A stretch of 64,000 bases of DNA from Methanococcoides vulcani. GTDB lineage: Archaea; Halobacteriota; Methanosarcinia; Methanosarcinales; Methanosarcinaceae. A program made the position numbers and the translations under genes. Positions 14,014 through 22,869 of this stretch are shown here, piece by piece. The notes beneath the pieces were generated by a model, which saw only the letters and a program-made list of their open reading frames with translations, was not told the origin of the DNA and did not search any database. Numbering within the stretch: the stretch's first letter is position 1; each line of letters starts with the position of its first letter. The stretch covers positions 1 through 64,000 of the forward strand of contig NZ_FOHQ01000001.1 of assembly GCF_900111645.1 (NCBI RefSeq), in the 5' to 3' direction.

Positions 14014-16938
14014 ATGGATAACTTTCCTGTATCTTTATTAGATAGCTTGAAAACTGGCTTTATTGATCAGTCCTTAACTTCAAAAAAAGAGTACCTCCCA
14101 GAGTTACTAGTAAATGATTCAGATAATGGCAAAAAAGTACTACAGACCATATCTAGAGAACTAAAAAATTGTGATGAATTTTGGTTTTCAGTAGCATTTG
14201 CAACAAAAAGTGGTGTAACTAGTTTAATTAATTCATTCCAAGAACTTGAAAACAATGGGATTAATGGAAAAGTATTGGTGTCTCAATATCAATATTTCAC
14301 TCAGCCAGAAGCATTGAGGTCTTTATCAAAGTTTAAAAATATTGACTTAAAAATAGCAGTAAATTGTGATTTTCATGCGAAGGGGTATCTATTCAAAAAA
14401 AGCAATAGATATGACTTGATTATTGGGAGTAGCAATCTTACAGCTAATGCATTATGCTCAAATAAAGAGTGGAACTTAAAAATTTCAGCTACTTGCGACT
14501 CTAAATTGATAGCTGATTCTATTAACGAATTTAGAAATGAATTTGAAAATGCAGTATTGGTAGATGATAAATTCATTGATTCTTATGCATTAGATTATAA
14601 TTTGAAAAAGAAGTTCATTTCAAGTTCAAGAAACAGCATTGAATCTCTTCACAATGATTCAATAACTCCTAATACAATGCAAATTGAAGCATTGGCAAAC
14701 CTGAAAGATTTAAGATCAAATAATAAAGATAAGGCTTTATTAATTTCTGCAACTGGTACAGGGAAAACATATCTGTCTGCATTTGATGTAAAAGCATATA
14801 ATCCGAAAAAGTTTTTATTTGTAGTACATCGAAGAAACATTGCAGAAAATGCTATGAAAAGCTTCAAAAAGATTTTTGGCGATAGTCGAAGCATGGGCAT
14901 TTACTCAGGAAATGAGAGAGAAATTGATGCTGATTTTATATTTTCGACTATTCAAACGATTTCTAGAGATGAACATTTAACTAAATTTAATCAAAGACAT
15001 TTTGATTACATCGTTATAGATGAAACCCACAGAGCAGGAGCAGAAAGCTATCAAAAAATCCTCAATCATTTTAAACCAGAATTTCTGTTAGGTATGACTG
15101 CTACTCCTGAAAGGACAGATGGTTTTGACATCTTTTCTCAATTTGAACACAATATTGCATACGAAATACGTTTGCATAGAGCTTTAGAAGAAAAAATGTT
15201 ATCGACTTTTCATTATTTTGGTGTAACTGATGTTACGGTAGATTATCAAGTTTTAGAGGAGGATGCAGCTTTTTCTTTGTTAACAGCAAAAGAACGTGTA
15301 GATAGGATCATTGAAAAAGCTGAATTTTATGGCTGTGACAATGGCTGTGTGAGAGGACTTATCTTTTGTAGCAGTGTAGCTGAAAGTCAGGGATTGTCTG
15401 ATGCATTTAATGAAAGGGGATACAAGACAATTTCATTATCTGGCAAAAATAGTGAGGAAGAGAGAATTGATGCAATAAACAGATTGGAAAGTTATGTTCC
15501 TTCTGAAAAATTAGATTATATCTTTACGGTTGATATCTTCAATGAGGGAGTGGATATTCCAAAAGTAAATCAAATTATTATGTTGAGACCCACTGCATCA
15601 GCCATTATTTTTGTACAGCAATTAGGAAGAGGATTGCGTAAAGCTAACGACAAAGAATACCTTACTGTGATTGATTTCATAGGCAATTACAATAATAGTT
15701 ACTTAGTCCCAATTGCGTTATACGGAGACACTACTTACAACAAGGACACATTGCGTAAATTGATGTTAAGCGGAAGCAGTTTAATTCCGGGTGCTTCAAC
15801 TATTAATTTCGATAAAATTACGCATGACAGGATTTTTGCAGCAATTGACAAAGCGAATTTACATCTCAAAAAAGACCTTGTAAAAGATTACGAGCTCTTA
15901 AAATTCAAGATCGGCAGTATTCCTATGATGATGGATTTTGTCGAACACGGTTCTCGAGATCCACAATTGTATGTAAACTATTCAAAATCGTATTTTAATT
16001 TTGTATCAAGTCAAGAGGAATCATTGCAAAATAAACTATCTGAAAAGGAAACCAAGCTCCTCGAGTTGTTCTCTAGTGAAATTGCAAACACAAAAAGGGT
16101 CGAAGAAGTTCTTATTCTTAAAAAATTGATTTCTGGAAGTATTCTGCTAAAGGAAGAATTTAAAGCAATTGTTTTTGATAGATATGGAATTTCGCTTTCT
16201 GATGAAACAATAGAATCGTGTATCAAAAATATCAATTTTGAATTTGTAACTAAAAAACACAATGGTAATCTAGTTAGTGTTAGGAAAATATATGATTTAA
16301 ATATCATTTCTTATACAAACGAAGTGATCACATTTAATGATGAATTTATAGATTTACTTAAAAATGGGAACTTCTTGCGTTTTCTAAATGATATGCTGAA
16401 CTATTCCGAAACAATTTATGATAGAAATTTTGACAAAAATAAATATGTTGATGGATTCCTATTGTATCAGAAATATTCCCGGAAAGATGTTTTTAGAATT
16501 CTGAATAGGGAGCAGAATCCTTTAGCACAGAATGTTGGTGGTTATCTTATTAGTCCTCAAAAGACAAATTGTCCAATATTCGTAAACTATCACAAAGAAG
16601 AACATATCTCGAGCACTACGAAATATGAAGAGGGCTTTGTCAATAACTCTGAATTTGAATGGATGTCTAAATCTAGAAGAAAACTGGATAGTGATGACGT
16701 TACTACTATCAGAAATTACAGAAACGGACTTAGGTTGCTTTTATTCGTCAAAAAAAGTAATGGCGAAAGTAACGATTTCTACTATATGGGTGATGTGACT
16801 CCCATTGATGAAAGCTTCGAAGAAGCTACTTTGGTTGATGATGATAATAAAAACGTTTCAGTTGTAAAAGTAAGGTATAGGATGAATCATCCTGTTGAAG
16901 ATTCGATTTACGAGTACATTACAGCACCAAGTGATTAA
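14014..16938 (+). CDS. PLD-nuclease / DExH helicase / DUF3427-type protein, candidate defence effector
   Basis: The 974-aa protein has an N-terminal phospholipase-D nuclease-like domain with one HxKx4D-like site (HAKGYLFKKSNRYD, then IIGSSNLTANAL; ~125-150). A superfamily II helicase follows: ATGTGKT (~247), VVHRRN, DETHRAG (~339), GMTATPERTDG, IFCSS, and motif VI QLGRGLRK (~540). The C-terminal ~300 residues correspond to the region called DUF3427 in such proteins. This architecture is found in bacterial and archaeal defence islands. It is coupled to the upstream NUDIX gene, with no methylase or specificity subunit nearby. The frame is intact and looks functional. Confidence 0.88.
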   Translation: MDNFPVSLLDSLKTGFIDQSLTSKKEYLPELLVNDSDNGKKVLQTISRELKNCDEFWFSVAFATKSGVTSLINSFQELENNGINGKVLVSQYQYFTQPEALRSLSKFKNIDLKIAVNCDFHAKGYLFKKSNRYDLIIGSSNLTANALCSNKEWNLKISATCDSKLIADSINEFRNEFENAVLVDDKFIDSYALDYNLKKKFISSSRNSIESLHNDSITPNTMQIEALANLKDLRSNNKDKALLISATGTGKTYLSAFDVKAYNPKKFLFVVHRRNIAENAMKSFKKIFGDSRSMGIYSGNEREIDADFIFSTIQTISRDEHLTKFNQRHFDYIVIDETHRAGAESYQKILNHFKPEFLLGMTATPERTDGFDIFSQFEHNIAYEIRLHRALEEKMLSTFHYFGVTDVTVDYQVLEEDAAFSLLTAKERVDRIIEKAEFYGCDNGCVRGLIFCSSVAESQGLSDAFNERGYKTISLSGKNSEEERIDAINRLESYVPSEKLDYIFTVDIFNEGVDIPKVNQIIMLRPTASAIIFVQQLGRGLRKANDKEYLTVIDFIGNYNNSYLVPIALYGDTTYNKDTLRKLMLSGSSLIPGASTINFDKITHDRIFAAIDKANLHLKKDLVKDYELLKFKIGSIPMMMDFVEHGSRDPQLYVNYSKSYFNFVSSQEESLQNKLSEKETKLLELFSSEIANTKRVEEVLILKKLISGSILLKEEFKAIVFDRYGISLSDETIESCIKNINFEFVTKKHNGNLVSVRKIYDLNIISYTNEVITFNDEFIDLLKNGNFLRFLNDMLNYSETIYDRNFDKNKYVDGFLLYQKYSRKDVFRILNREQNPLAQNVGGYLISPQKTNCPIFVNYHKEEHISSTTKYEEGFVNNSEFEWMSKSRRKLDSDDVTTIRNYRNGLRLLLFVKKSNGESNDFYYMGDVTPIDESFEEATLVDDDNKNVSVVKVRYRMNHPVEDSIYEYITAPSD

Positions 16939-16995
16939 TGAATTTAGACTAGACTTAAAGTTTTTTCAAGTGCCTGATTTCCAGTTTTCCAAACT

Positions 16996-17080
16996 GCATC
17001 ACCAAAAACTCCACTGCCATCTCCTTCGGATCTGGGGCTGATGTGGACGTGGGCATGGACACGTGGGACAAGCTACCCGT
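16996..17080 (-). pseudogene. Decayed copy of the 3' end of the HIT gene
   Basis: The plus-strand stretches GCCATCTCCTTCGGATCTGG and TGATGTGGACGTGG, followed by GTGGGACAAGCT, match the adjacent intact HIT gene at about 17580-17640 with a few changes and indels. A segment present in the intact gene is deleted. Only the HVHVHII-to-C-terminus region is represented, and the frame is broken. Confidence 0.7.
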
Positions 17081-17131
17081 TGAAAACTCTACTATGCCCT
17101 TGATATCCCCACTACTACTGGTTCACTTCAA

Positions 17132-17360
17132 TTATTTCGGTCCTGTGTAGTAGTCCTGCTCCTTTGCGATCTTATGGTAGTTCTTTGTGGTACGTATGAA
17201 CAAGCACAGATTCCTGTCACTGTTTTGCTTACATGTTTCCATCGGTTGTTCAGATTCTTCTCTCATTTCTTCATCTCGTTCAGTTGTCTGGTAATATGGA
17301 CTCAGGCAGTTTTCCTGGGATCTCCTTACCTGTATGGAGGGAGACTGGAGTAAGATCTGC
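17132..17360 (-). pseudogene. Open stretch of unknown coding origin
   Basis: On the minus strand a frame of about 75 codons ends at TAA 17134-17132. It contains ENCLSPYYQTTERDEEM, then CKQNSDRNLCLFIRTTKNYH and KIAKEQDYYTGPK. Composition is protein-like, but there is no full-length start; the first ATG leaves only ~45 residues. It looks like the C-terminal remnant of a lost gene. I do not recognise it. Confidence 0.35.
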
Positions 17361-17496
17361 CGGGTACCCTGAACATAAGTTAAAAAGTGGAAGCATTTAG
17401 TACTATCGTTTTAGATGGCAAGTATTATCAATTAAGATAACAAAAAAAGATCTGATCGAATTATCTCAAAGAAAAGTCAAAAATGAGGATAACTCC

Positions 17497-17907
17497 TCAC
17501 TCCATCACCAAAAGCTCCGCCATCTCCTCCAGATCATCCGCTGCGCCGGGAACGGATACAATTGAATGCATGGATCCGCCGCCATCTCCTTCGGATCTGG
17601 GGATGATGTGGACGTGGACATGCGGGACAAGCTGACCGGCGGCGGGCTTGTTGTTCAGGCCGATGTTCGAGCCGTCCGCGGATACAGCATCTTCTACCAG
17701 TCTTGCGATCATCCTTACGGTGGCGAAAAGGGCGCCGGCTTCCTCGGCAGGCATTTCGGTGAAGTTTTCGTAGTGTGCTTTCGGGACAACCACTGTGTGT
17801 CCTCTGGCACAGGGGTTTATGTCAAGGAAAGCATAGGCTACTTCATCTTCGTAAACCTTGTAGGAAGGGATCTCTCCCTTTATTATGTTACAGAACAGAC
17901 ATTCCAT
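17497..17907 (-). CDS. HIT-family nucleotide hydrolase
   Basis: The 136-aa protein starts ECLFCNIIKGEIPSYKVYED with the zinc-associated Cys pair, has FLDINPCARGHTVVVPK, and ends the core with HVHVHIIPR, the histidine triad. Size and layout match the Hint/FHIT-like branch that hydrolyses dinucleotide or nucleoside-phosphoramidate substrates. Starting at 17907 places the conserved MECLFC at the N-terminus; an upstream ATG at 17940 would add 11 non-conserved residues. A poly-T/AT-rich stretch precedes it. Confidence 0.92.
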   Translation of the reverse strand: MECLFCNIIKGEIPSYKVYEDEVAYAFLDINPCARGHTVVVPKAHYENFTEMPAEEAGALFATVRMIARLVEDAVSADGSNIGLNNKPAAGQLVPHVHVHIIPRSEGDGGGSMHSIVSVPGAADDLEEMAELLVME

Positions 17908-18007
17908 AGTTCGACTCCTCACAAATAATGCAGCCTTCACTTATATATAGGATTCTACGACTGGCAAATTATTTAATGATCTGTATCTGGTTCCAAAAAA
18001 AGAATGG

Positions 18008-18598
18008 TTAGCACTTTTTGCGCAGGGCAACAAGTGCTATTGCCAGCAGGGTGGCCGGGAGGGTGAATGCGGGGGTCTGGTTGGTGTCGGTTTCCGGGGG
18101 TTCTGCTGGTGTGATTTCTGGGGCGTCGTAGTATTCGGTGGAGATGTAGGGGAGGACTGCTGTGAATGTACTACTCACAATTGGTTCTGGACTACTTGGA
18201 TCTAATATTTCATAATGCAGGTCTATAGGCATTGTCCCATCTGCCCACTTTTCAGTAGGTGCAATTTTCCACTCATAAATTTGAGTTGAATTTTCTTGCA
18301 GTGTAATTAAGCCGGTATATTCTCCCATTTTGTTAGTGGGTCCCTCTAAAATAACAAAATCATCATCTCCAAGTTCTGTTAATACTACATTAACAAAACT
18401 GGTTTGGAAAACAGTCAATTCTATACGTAATGTAAATGGTTCTCCAATTTTTAAAATAGGTTTAGGGACTTCAGAATTTGGATATAATTCACCATTATAA
18501 TAAACGTCTATATTTCCGTAAGTGCTTTCGGCTACTGCTACCAAGGGACTTAGTAACAAAACAAGATTCACTGCTATAAATAGTCTGATAGCTTTCAT
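18008..18598 (-). CDS. Sarcinarray-family surface protein with PGF-CTERM-like tail
   Basis: The 196-aa protein has an N-terminal signal (LFIAVNLVLLLSPLVAVAES), a beta-rich middle (YGNIDVYYNGELYPNSEVP, LKIGEPFTLRIELTV, IYEWKIAPTEKWADGTMP), a Thr/Pro/Glu-rich linker and a C-terminal hydrophobic anchor TLPATLLAIALVALRKK preceded by TPAF. The middle block matches the sarcinarray/MAST proteins known from Methanosarcina, and the tail resembles archaeosortase-processed anchors. It would be displayed outside the cell. Its ATG overlaps the stop of the 1380-aa gene (ATGA), so the two surface proteins are translated together. Confidence 0.8.
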   Translation of the reverse strand: MKAIRLFIAVNLVLLLSPLVAVAESTYGNIDVYYNGELYPNSEVPKPILKIGEPFTLRIELTVFQTSFVNVVLTELGDDDFVILEGPTNKMGEYTGLITLQENSTQIYEWKIAPTEKWADGTMPIDLHYEILDPSSPEPIVSSTFTAVLPYISTEYYDAPEITPAEPPETDTNQTPAFTLPATLLAIALVALRKKC

Positions 18599-21500
18599 AA
18601 TTTTTCATCCAATTCATTAATTAAAATATCATAACCCGTTGAAGTTTCAGTTCTACCATTAACTTTGTCACCAACGCCTCTTGGACTAGGACCAACTATA
18701 GTGGCAGCATATCCTTTAAAGTTGAATATAATAGGAGTATTTCGACCTAATTGAATAAAGTGACCCAAATGGTTAGTTTTGTAGGGGTGGTATATGCTTT
18801 CTTCCTTTCTCACATACACCTGCCCCTCATGCCCGATATAAGTGTTCAGAATAACCTCATTGTCGTTATCGGTTACCCTGAAATACTCATACTTGCCGAT
18901 CACATCGTAGGTCCAGACATTGACGGTGAACATCCAGTGCGGGGGAAGCACAGGCAATCCCATGGGGACGTGTTTCATGGTCTTCTCCAGGCGCTTGTTG
19001 ACCTTGTCCGCGACATCCTCGCTTAGCTGGGTGGTGGCGTCGTCTGTCAGTTTCTGGAGTTCGTTGCTGACGGCTTCAAAGGAGGCGTCGATCATTGCGC
19101 TGTTGTCTATTATCACAACGCTGATGCCTTCAGCGATCCCCACCCGGATATCGGTGTCCAGGCGGTTCAGGACCGCATCCATCTCATCGCCGGTGAGGGT
19201 GGGATTGTCCTTTATGACCGTTGCTCTCAGTTTTTCAGAGATCCCGGCGGGAAGGGTTCCGTCGGCAGATTGGTTGATGATCTCCCGGTTTGACAGGCTG
19301 TTGAGATGGCTCCGGGTGATGGTGATCACTTCGGTCTCTGTGATCCAGAGGGATACTACAGGGTCGGCTTTCACTTCCTCTGCGATCATTTCCGGGATGT
19401 CATCTCTCATCCGGCTGCTGTAGGTGCTTGTCAGGCCGTTTACCTGCTGGTCCAGCATTGTGGTATCAAGGGGTATGGCCTGCTCGCTCAGGTTCTGCTC
19501 GAGTGACTTGACCTCTGTACTGAGGTCTTCAATGCTCCTGCTGACCATCTGTGACGTGGCTTCCTTTACAGGGCTGCTGGTCTCGTCCAGGAGGCCGGCG
19601 ATGTCATCTGCAATGCCGGTGGAGAATACGCAGGTGTTCTTCACGCCGAGGGGATAGATGGTCTTGCCACTTAGTTCATCTACCCAAGTGTATTTTCCAT
19701 TAAGGTCGAACTCCGGATCATGGTAAAGGTAATCCGGGTACTGGTCCACCACCAGCGTCATGCCTTCGGTCCAGTTGTACTTGCTCTCCGGCATGCCTGT
19801 GATGGTCATGGTATCGATGATCCCCATCTCGGTACCGAGTGCAGTGCCGGCCATGCTCACGGCAGGGTTGTTGAAAAGTGAGAGTGAGCCGGAGGTCACG
19901 CTGTCCAGTGCTCCGGTGTCAAGACCCGGGATGTCAACATTCGCTTCAGTGAGCTTATCCAGCAGGTAATCATTAAGATCGCTGTTCAGCTTCCGGTTCT
20001 GTGATTCGATCTCATCCATGAGCTTCAGGTAAGCCTCATTTTTTGCAATATAGCGTGCTGCATCGCTGCTGGTGTACATCTCGCCGCCTGTCAGGTACTG
20101 TTGCCTGTTCACGTAATTCTCGGTATCATCCCTTAGGTCGGCTGTCAGCTCCTTTGCAGCCTCATACCTGAGAAGTGTCGGGTCTGCACCGGGATTTTCC
20201 ATCAGGGACACGTTCACTGCCGGGTCCGCTGCTTCGATGGAGCCGACCATTTCCAGCAGTTCATCTGCCATCATTTTGTGGAGCCAGTCGGGGATGTCGC
20301 ACTGCACCTTCTGCTCTTGGAGGTAGTAGTCGTTGGGGAACAGCATGTAGCGGGTCTCGACATCATGGATATCGATGTACTGTTCTTTATACTTATCAGC
20401 AGCATCACTGCATGCAGGGTCCTGGCGCTCGGTACCGTCGATCTCTATGGAGGTCATGCGGTACCCCCGGGTCACCGGGTCGGTGTAGGTCTCAATACCT
20501 TCGTAGGTTCCTGTGGGCGGACGTTTGTGGTACAGGATGCTCAGTTTCTCGGTCTCTGTCTCGAGATGTGAGGTCGAGCGGGTGTCCGTGGTCGTGATAT
20601 ATTCTGTCTTTGATCCTGTGCTGCTTGATGAATAATGGCTGTATTCCGGTATCTTTGCACCGAATTGATTGGTATGGTATCCGGTGATCTCCTTCCACTT
20701 GTAGTTGTAGGAATATCTGTAGTATACTTTCCATTTCGAACTGACGCGGTAGTCGATGTTGTATGTCACATTCCAGTCGAATACATGGTCTTCACGTTCC
20801 AGGTATCCGTCAGTACGCACCATGCTGGTGACATTGTCGTTCTCTTTGTGGCGGAAAACCGGTGTTATTGTAACCTCGGTCTCTACCGATTCAAGGGACA
20901 CGGTGGCACCTGTAAGTTTCCAGCTTGTGAGCCTTCCACGGGGCGGATCGATCTTCGGAGATAGTGTCCGGTCATATGATCGGCTCCATGTTTCATTCCA
21001 TGGATACGACGGCTCGATGGCTCCGGTATGTTTTCCCTCGATATCATACGAGGCTTTCCAGGACACCGTGTGCCAGTCGTAGGATGATGATTCAAACTTC
21101 CCGCTGATATCAGTGAAAAGCGGGATTGTATCATTGAAACCGTCCCTTATGACCTGTGCCTGCACCCCGGCAGAATATACCTCCCGGGCAACATCGTGCA
21201 CAAGGTCCTGTTCCTCGGTCCAGACGTGGTCATTGAACACCCAGCCGTCCACCAGGCTCGGGATGTAATCCGATGCTGCCACCCGGATCGTCGACTGTTC
21301 ATCCACCTGCTCGAAGCTTGTGCCGGTCTCTGTCATCGACTCACTGATACCTTCCTCGATGTCCACGCTGAACGAACCGTTATTTGCCAGCTTGTCGTAG
21401 GTGGATGTCAGGTTGGCAGAGCCGTTAATGTCATACTGCTCGGCTGTCCCGTGCACATCCTCGTAGAACACCTTGCCATTGTAATATGTAGTGTACATCA

Positions 21501-22737
21501 GTGCCCAGGGGTCTACCGAATCAAATATGCGCTTCTGGGAATAGGCTGTCCCGGCATTGACAGCAGATGCCAGTGCGGGATTGGTGATGATGTTCAGCGG
21601 CCCGTTGGCATAGTGCTGCCACGGTCCGTAGGTGAACGAGCGGATGTTCATGGCACCGAGGACGATGTTCGATGTCTCGGCACTGTTCAGTGAGCGCTCA
21701 TATTCCGTAGTAAGCTCTTCAAGCAATGGTTCCCTAGAGGTCACAAGTGTGGAGATGTCCATGCTGCGGTTGAAGGACTCGCCGGTCCCAAGGTCAACAA
21801 GCGTATAGTTCAGGTCCCTGATGGAGAATGTATAATAGATGGAATAAGTCCTGTTATCGTCGTTTATCTGCCTTTCAAGTGTCCCGTTGATCTCCTCGAT
21901 GAGTATCTGGTGCGGCTGGATGTCCGGCACTACGTTGATGGCATATTTGTCATAGACATACTGATCATACTGGTAGTTCCCTGTGATCAGTTCGTTGAAA
22001 TGCTTCGCAGAGATCTCCTTCACAGGGTTCATGGCAACGCTGAACCAGTCGGTGGCCTTCACAGTACCTCCGCAGTCAAGCTCGATTGTTCCGTAGCCGG
22101 GGTCGATCTCCAGTGGCAGCAGGAAATTCTCCTCAAAGGACACGGTCTTCCAGATACTGACAGCTTCACCGTAGTCCACGGAATCAATGGTCTGGCCGTT
22201 GCTGTCCTTTATCCTCAGTATGATGGCCTGGTCTTTCCAGAGCGAGGATATGCTGTACCACACATCCGATGGCAGGTCAACCCTGACATACAATGTATTC
22301 CCTGCCTCAAGGTCATGGGTGCGGGCGTTGACCATAAAATCATCTTCCGAGGTCGTACCTCCGGACGAGTTCACAGGCTGGATTATCGGGTGCTCACCTT
22401 TCCATTTCAGTGCTTCCATCCCTGCATAATTGAGACATCGTGAGAGGTCCGCAGAAGCAAACCCGATGGCTACCTTTTCAGGATCCGTCTTTTCGGTGGT
22501 GTAGATGGTCTGTGCGATATCGTAATCCGTCTGCAGGAAGTATGCTGACGTGAGCACAGCTCCGAGTATGACAAAGATACCGATGACCGAGAAAGGAATG
22601 TACGCATCGGTATTACGGGCAAGTAAGTTCACTTTTTTCAGTGGTTTCCAACACTTGTATGCGGTTCGCTTCGTTTTTCTGTCCTGTGCAATTCGTTGGT
22701 GTCGCACAGCTTCGTTTTTCATGGCTCCACCTGCCAT
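18595..22737 (-). CDS. Very large membrane-anchored extracellular protein (1380 aa), unknown function
   Basis: A basic cytoplasmic N-terminus of ~45 residues is followed by one transmembrane helix (IPFSVIGIFVILGAVLTSAY). About 1300 hydrophilic residues outside the cell include many Thr/Ser/Asp/Asn and several NxS/T sequons for N-glycosylation. There are long helical Glu/Asp-rich stretches (~870-1010 and 1080-1260). No second membrane segment is seen, so topology is N-in/C-out. No enzyme motif was recognised; a pilin- or S-layer-associated structural role is possible. The start is likely ATG 22737 after GAGG. Coupled to the sarcinarray gene by a 4-base overlap. Confidence 0.75.
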   Translation of the reverse strand: MAGGAMKNEAVRHQRIAQDRKTKRTAYKCWKPLKKVNLLARNTDAYIPFSVIGIFVILGAVLTSAYFLQTDYDIAQTIYTTEKTDPEKVAIGFASADLSRCLNYAGMEALKWKGEHPIIQPVNSSGGTTSEDDFMVNARTHDLEAGNTLYVRVDLPSDVWYSISSLWKDQAIILRIKDSNGQTIDSVDYGEAVSIWKTVSFEENFLLPLEIDPGYGTIELDCGGTVKATDWFSVAMNPVKEISAKHFNELITGNYQYDQYVYDKYAINVVPDIQPHQILIEEINGTLERQINDDNRTYSIYYTFSIRDLNYTLVDLGTGESFNRSMDISTLVTSREPLLEELTTEYERSLNSAETSNIVLGAMNIRSFTYGPWQHYANGPLNIITNPALASAVNAGTAYSQKRIFDSVDPWALMYTTYYNGKVFYEDVHGTAEQYDINGSANLTSTYDKLANNGSFSVDIEEGISESMTETGTSFEQVDEQSTIRVAASDYIPSLVDGWVFNDHVWTEEQDLVHDVAREVYSAGVQAQVIRDGFNDTIPLFTDISGKFESSSYDWHTVSWKASYDIEGKHTGAIEPSYPWNETWSRSYDRTLSPKIDPPRGRLTSWKLTGATVSLESVETEVTITPVFRHKENDNVTSMVRTDGYLEREDHVFDWNVTYNIDYRVSSKWKVYYRYSYNYKWKEITGYHTNQFGAKIPEYSHYSSSSTGSKTEYITTTDTRSTSHLETETEKLSILYHKRPPTGTYEGIETYTDPVTRGYRMTSIEIDGTERQDPACSDAADKYKEQYIDIHDVETRYMLFPNDYYLQEQKVQCDIPDWLHKMMADELLEMVGSIEAADPAVNVSLMENPGADPTLLRYEAAKELTADLRDDTENYVNRQQYLTGGEMYTSSDAARYIAKNEAYLKLMDEIESQNRKLNSDLNDYLLDKLTEANVDIPGLDTGALDSVTSGSLSLFNNPAVSMAGTALGTEMGIIDTMTITGMPESKYNWTEGMTLVVDQYPDYLYHDPEFDLNGKYTWVDELSGKTIYPLGVKNTCVFSTGIADDIAGLLDETSSPVKEATSQMVSRSIEDLSTEVKSLEQNLSEQAIPLDTTMLDQQVNGLTSTYSSRMRDDIPEMIAEEVKADPVVSLWITETEVITITRSHLNSLSNREIINQSADGTLPAGISEKLRATVIKDNPTLTGDEMDAVLNRLDTDIRVGIAEGISVVIIDNSAMIDASFEAVSNELQKLTDDATTQLSEDVADKVNKRLEKTMKHVPMGLPVLPPHWMFTVNVWTYDVIGKYEYFRVTDNDNEVILNTYIGHEGQVYVRKEESIYHPYKTNHLGHFIQLGRNTPIIFNFKGYAATIVGPSPRGVGDKVNGRTETSTGYDILINELDEKL

Positions 22738-22869
22738 CTGTCCTCATTTTATCTTAAGGGGACAGGTCAATCTGGCAAGTCTTCCGGTTAATGGTTTATA
22801 TAAATATTTAATAACAGCAACCCTATTATTTTAGAAGTTAAAAATTACAAAAAGAAGCAGGATCGGAGT

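Noticed and set aside
14014-16938. Type I or III restriction enzyme subunit
   Set aside because: No methylase, specificity gene or PD-(D/E)XK nuclease domain adjoins it; the N-terminal PLD-like site and NUDIX partner point to another system.
13617-16938. Integrated element with attachment site repeats
   Set aside because: I looked for a copy of the tRNA-Gln 3' end downstream of the cassette and saw none, and there is no integrase gene; only the position next to the tRNA remains suggestive.
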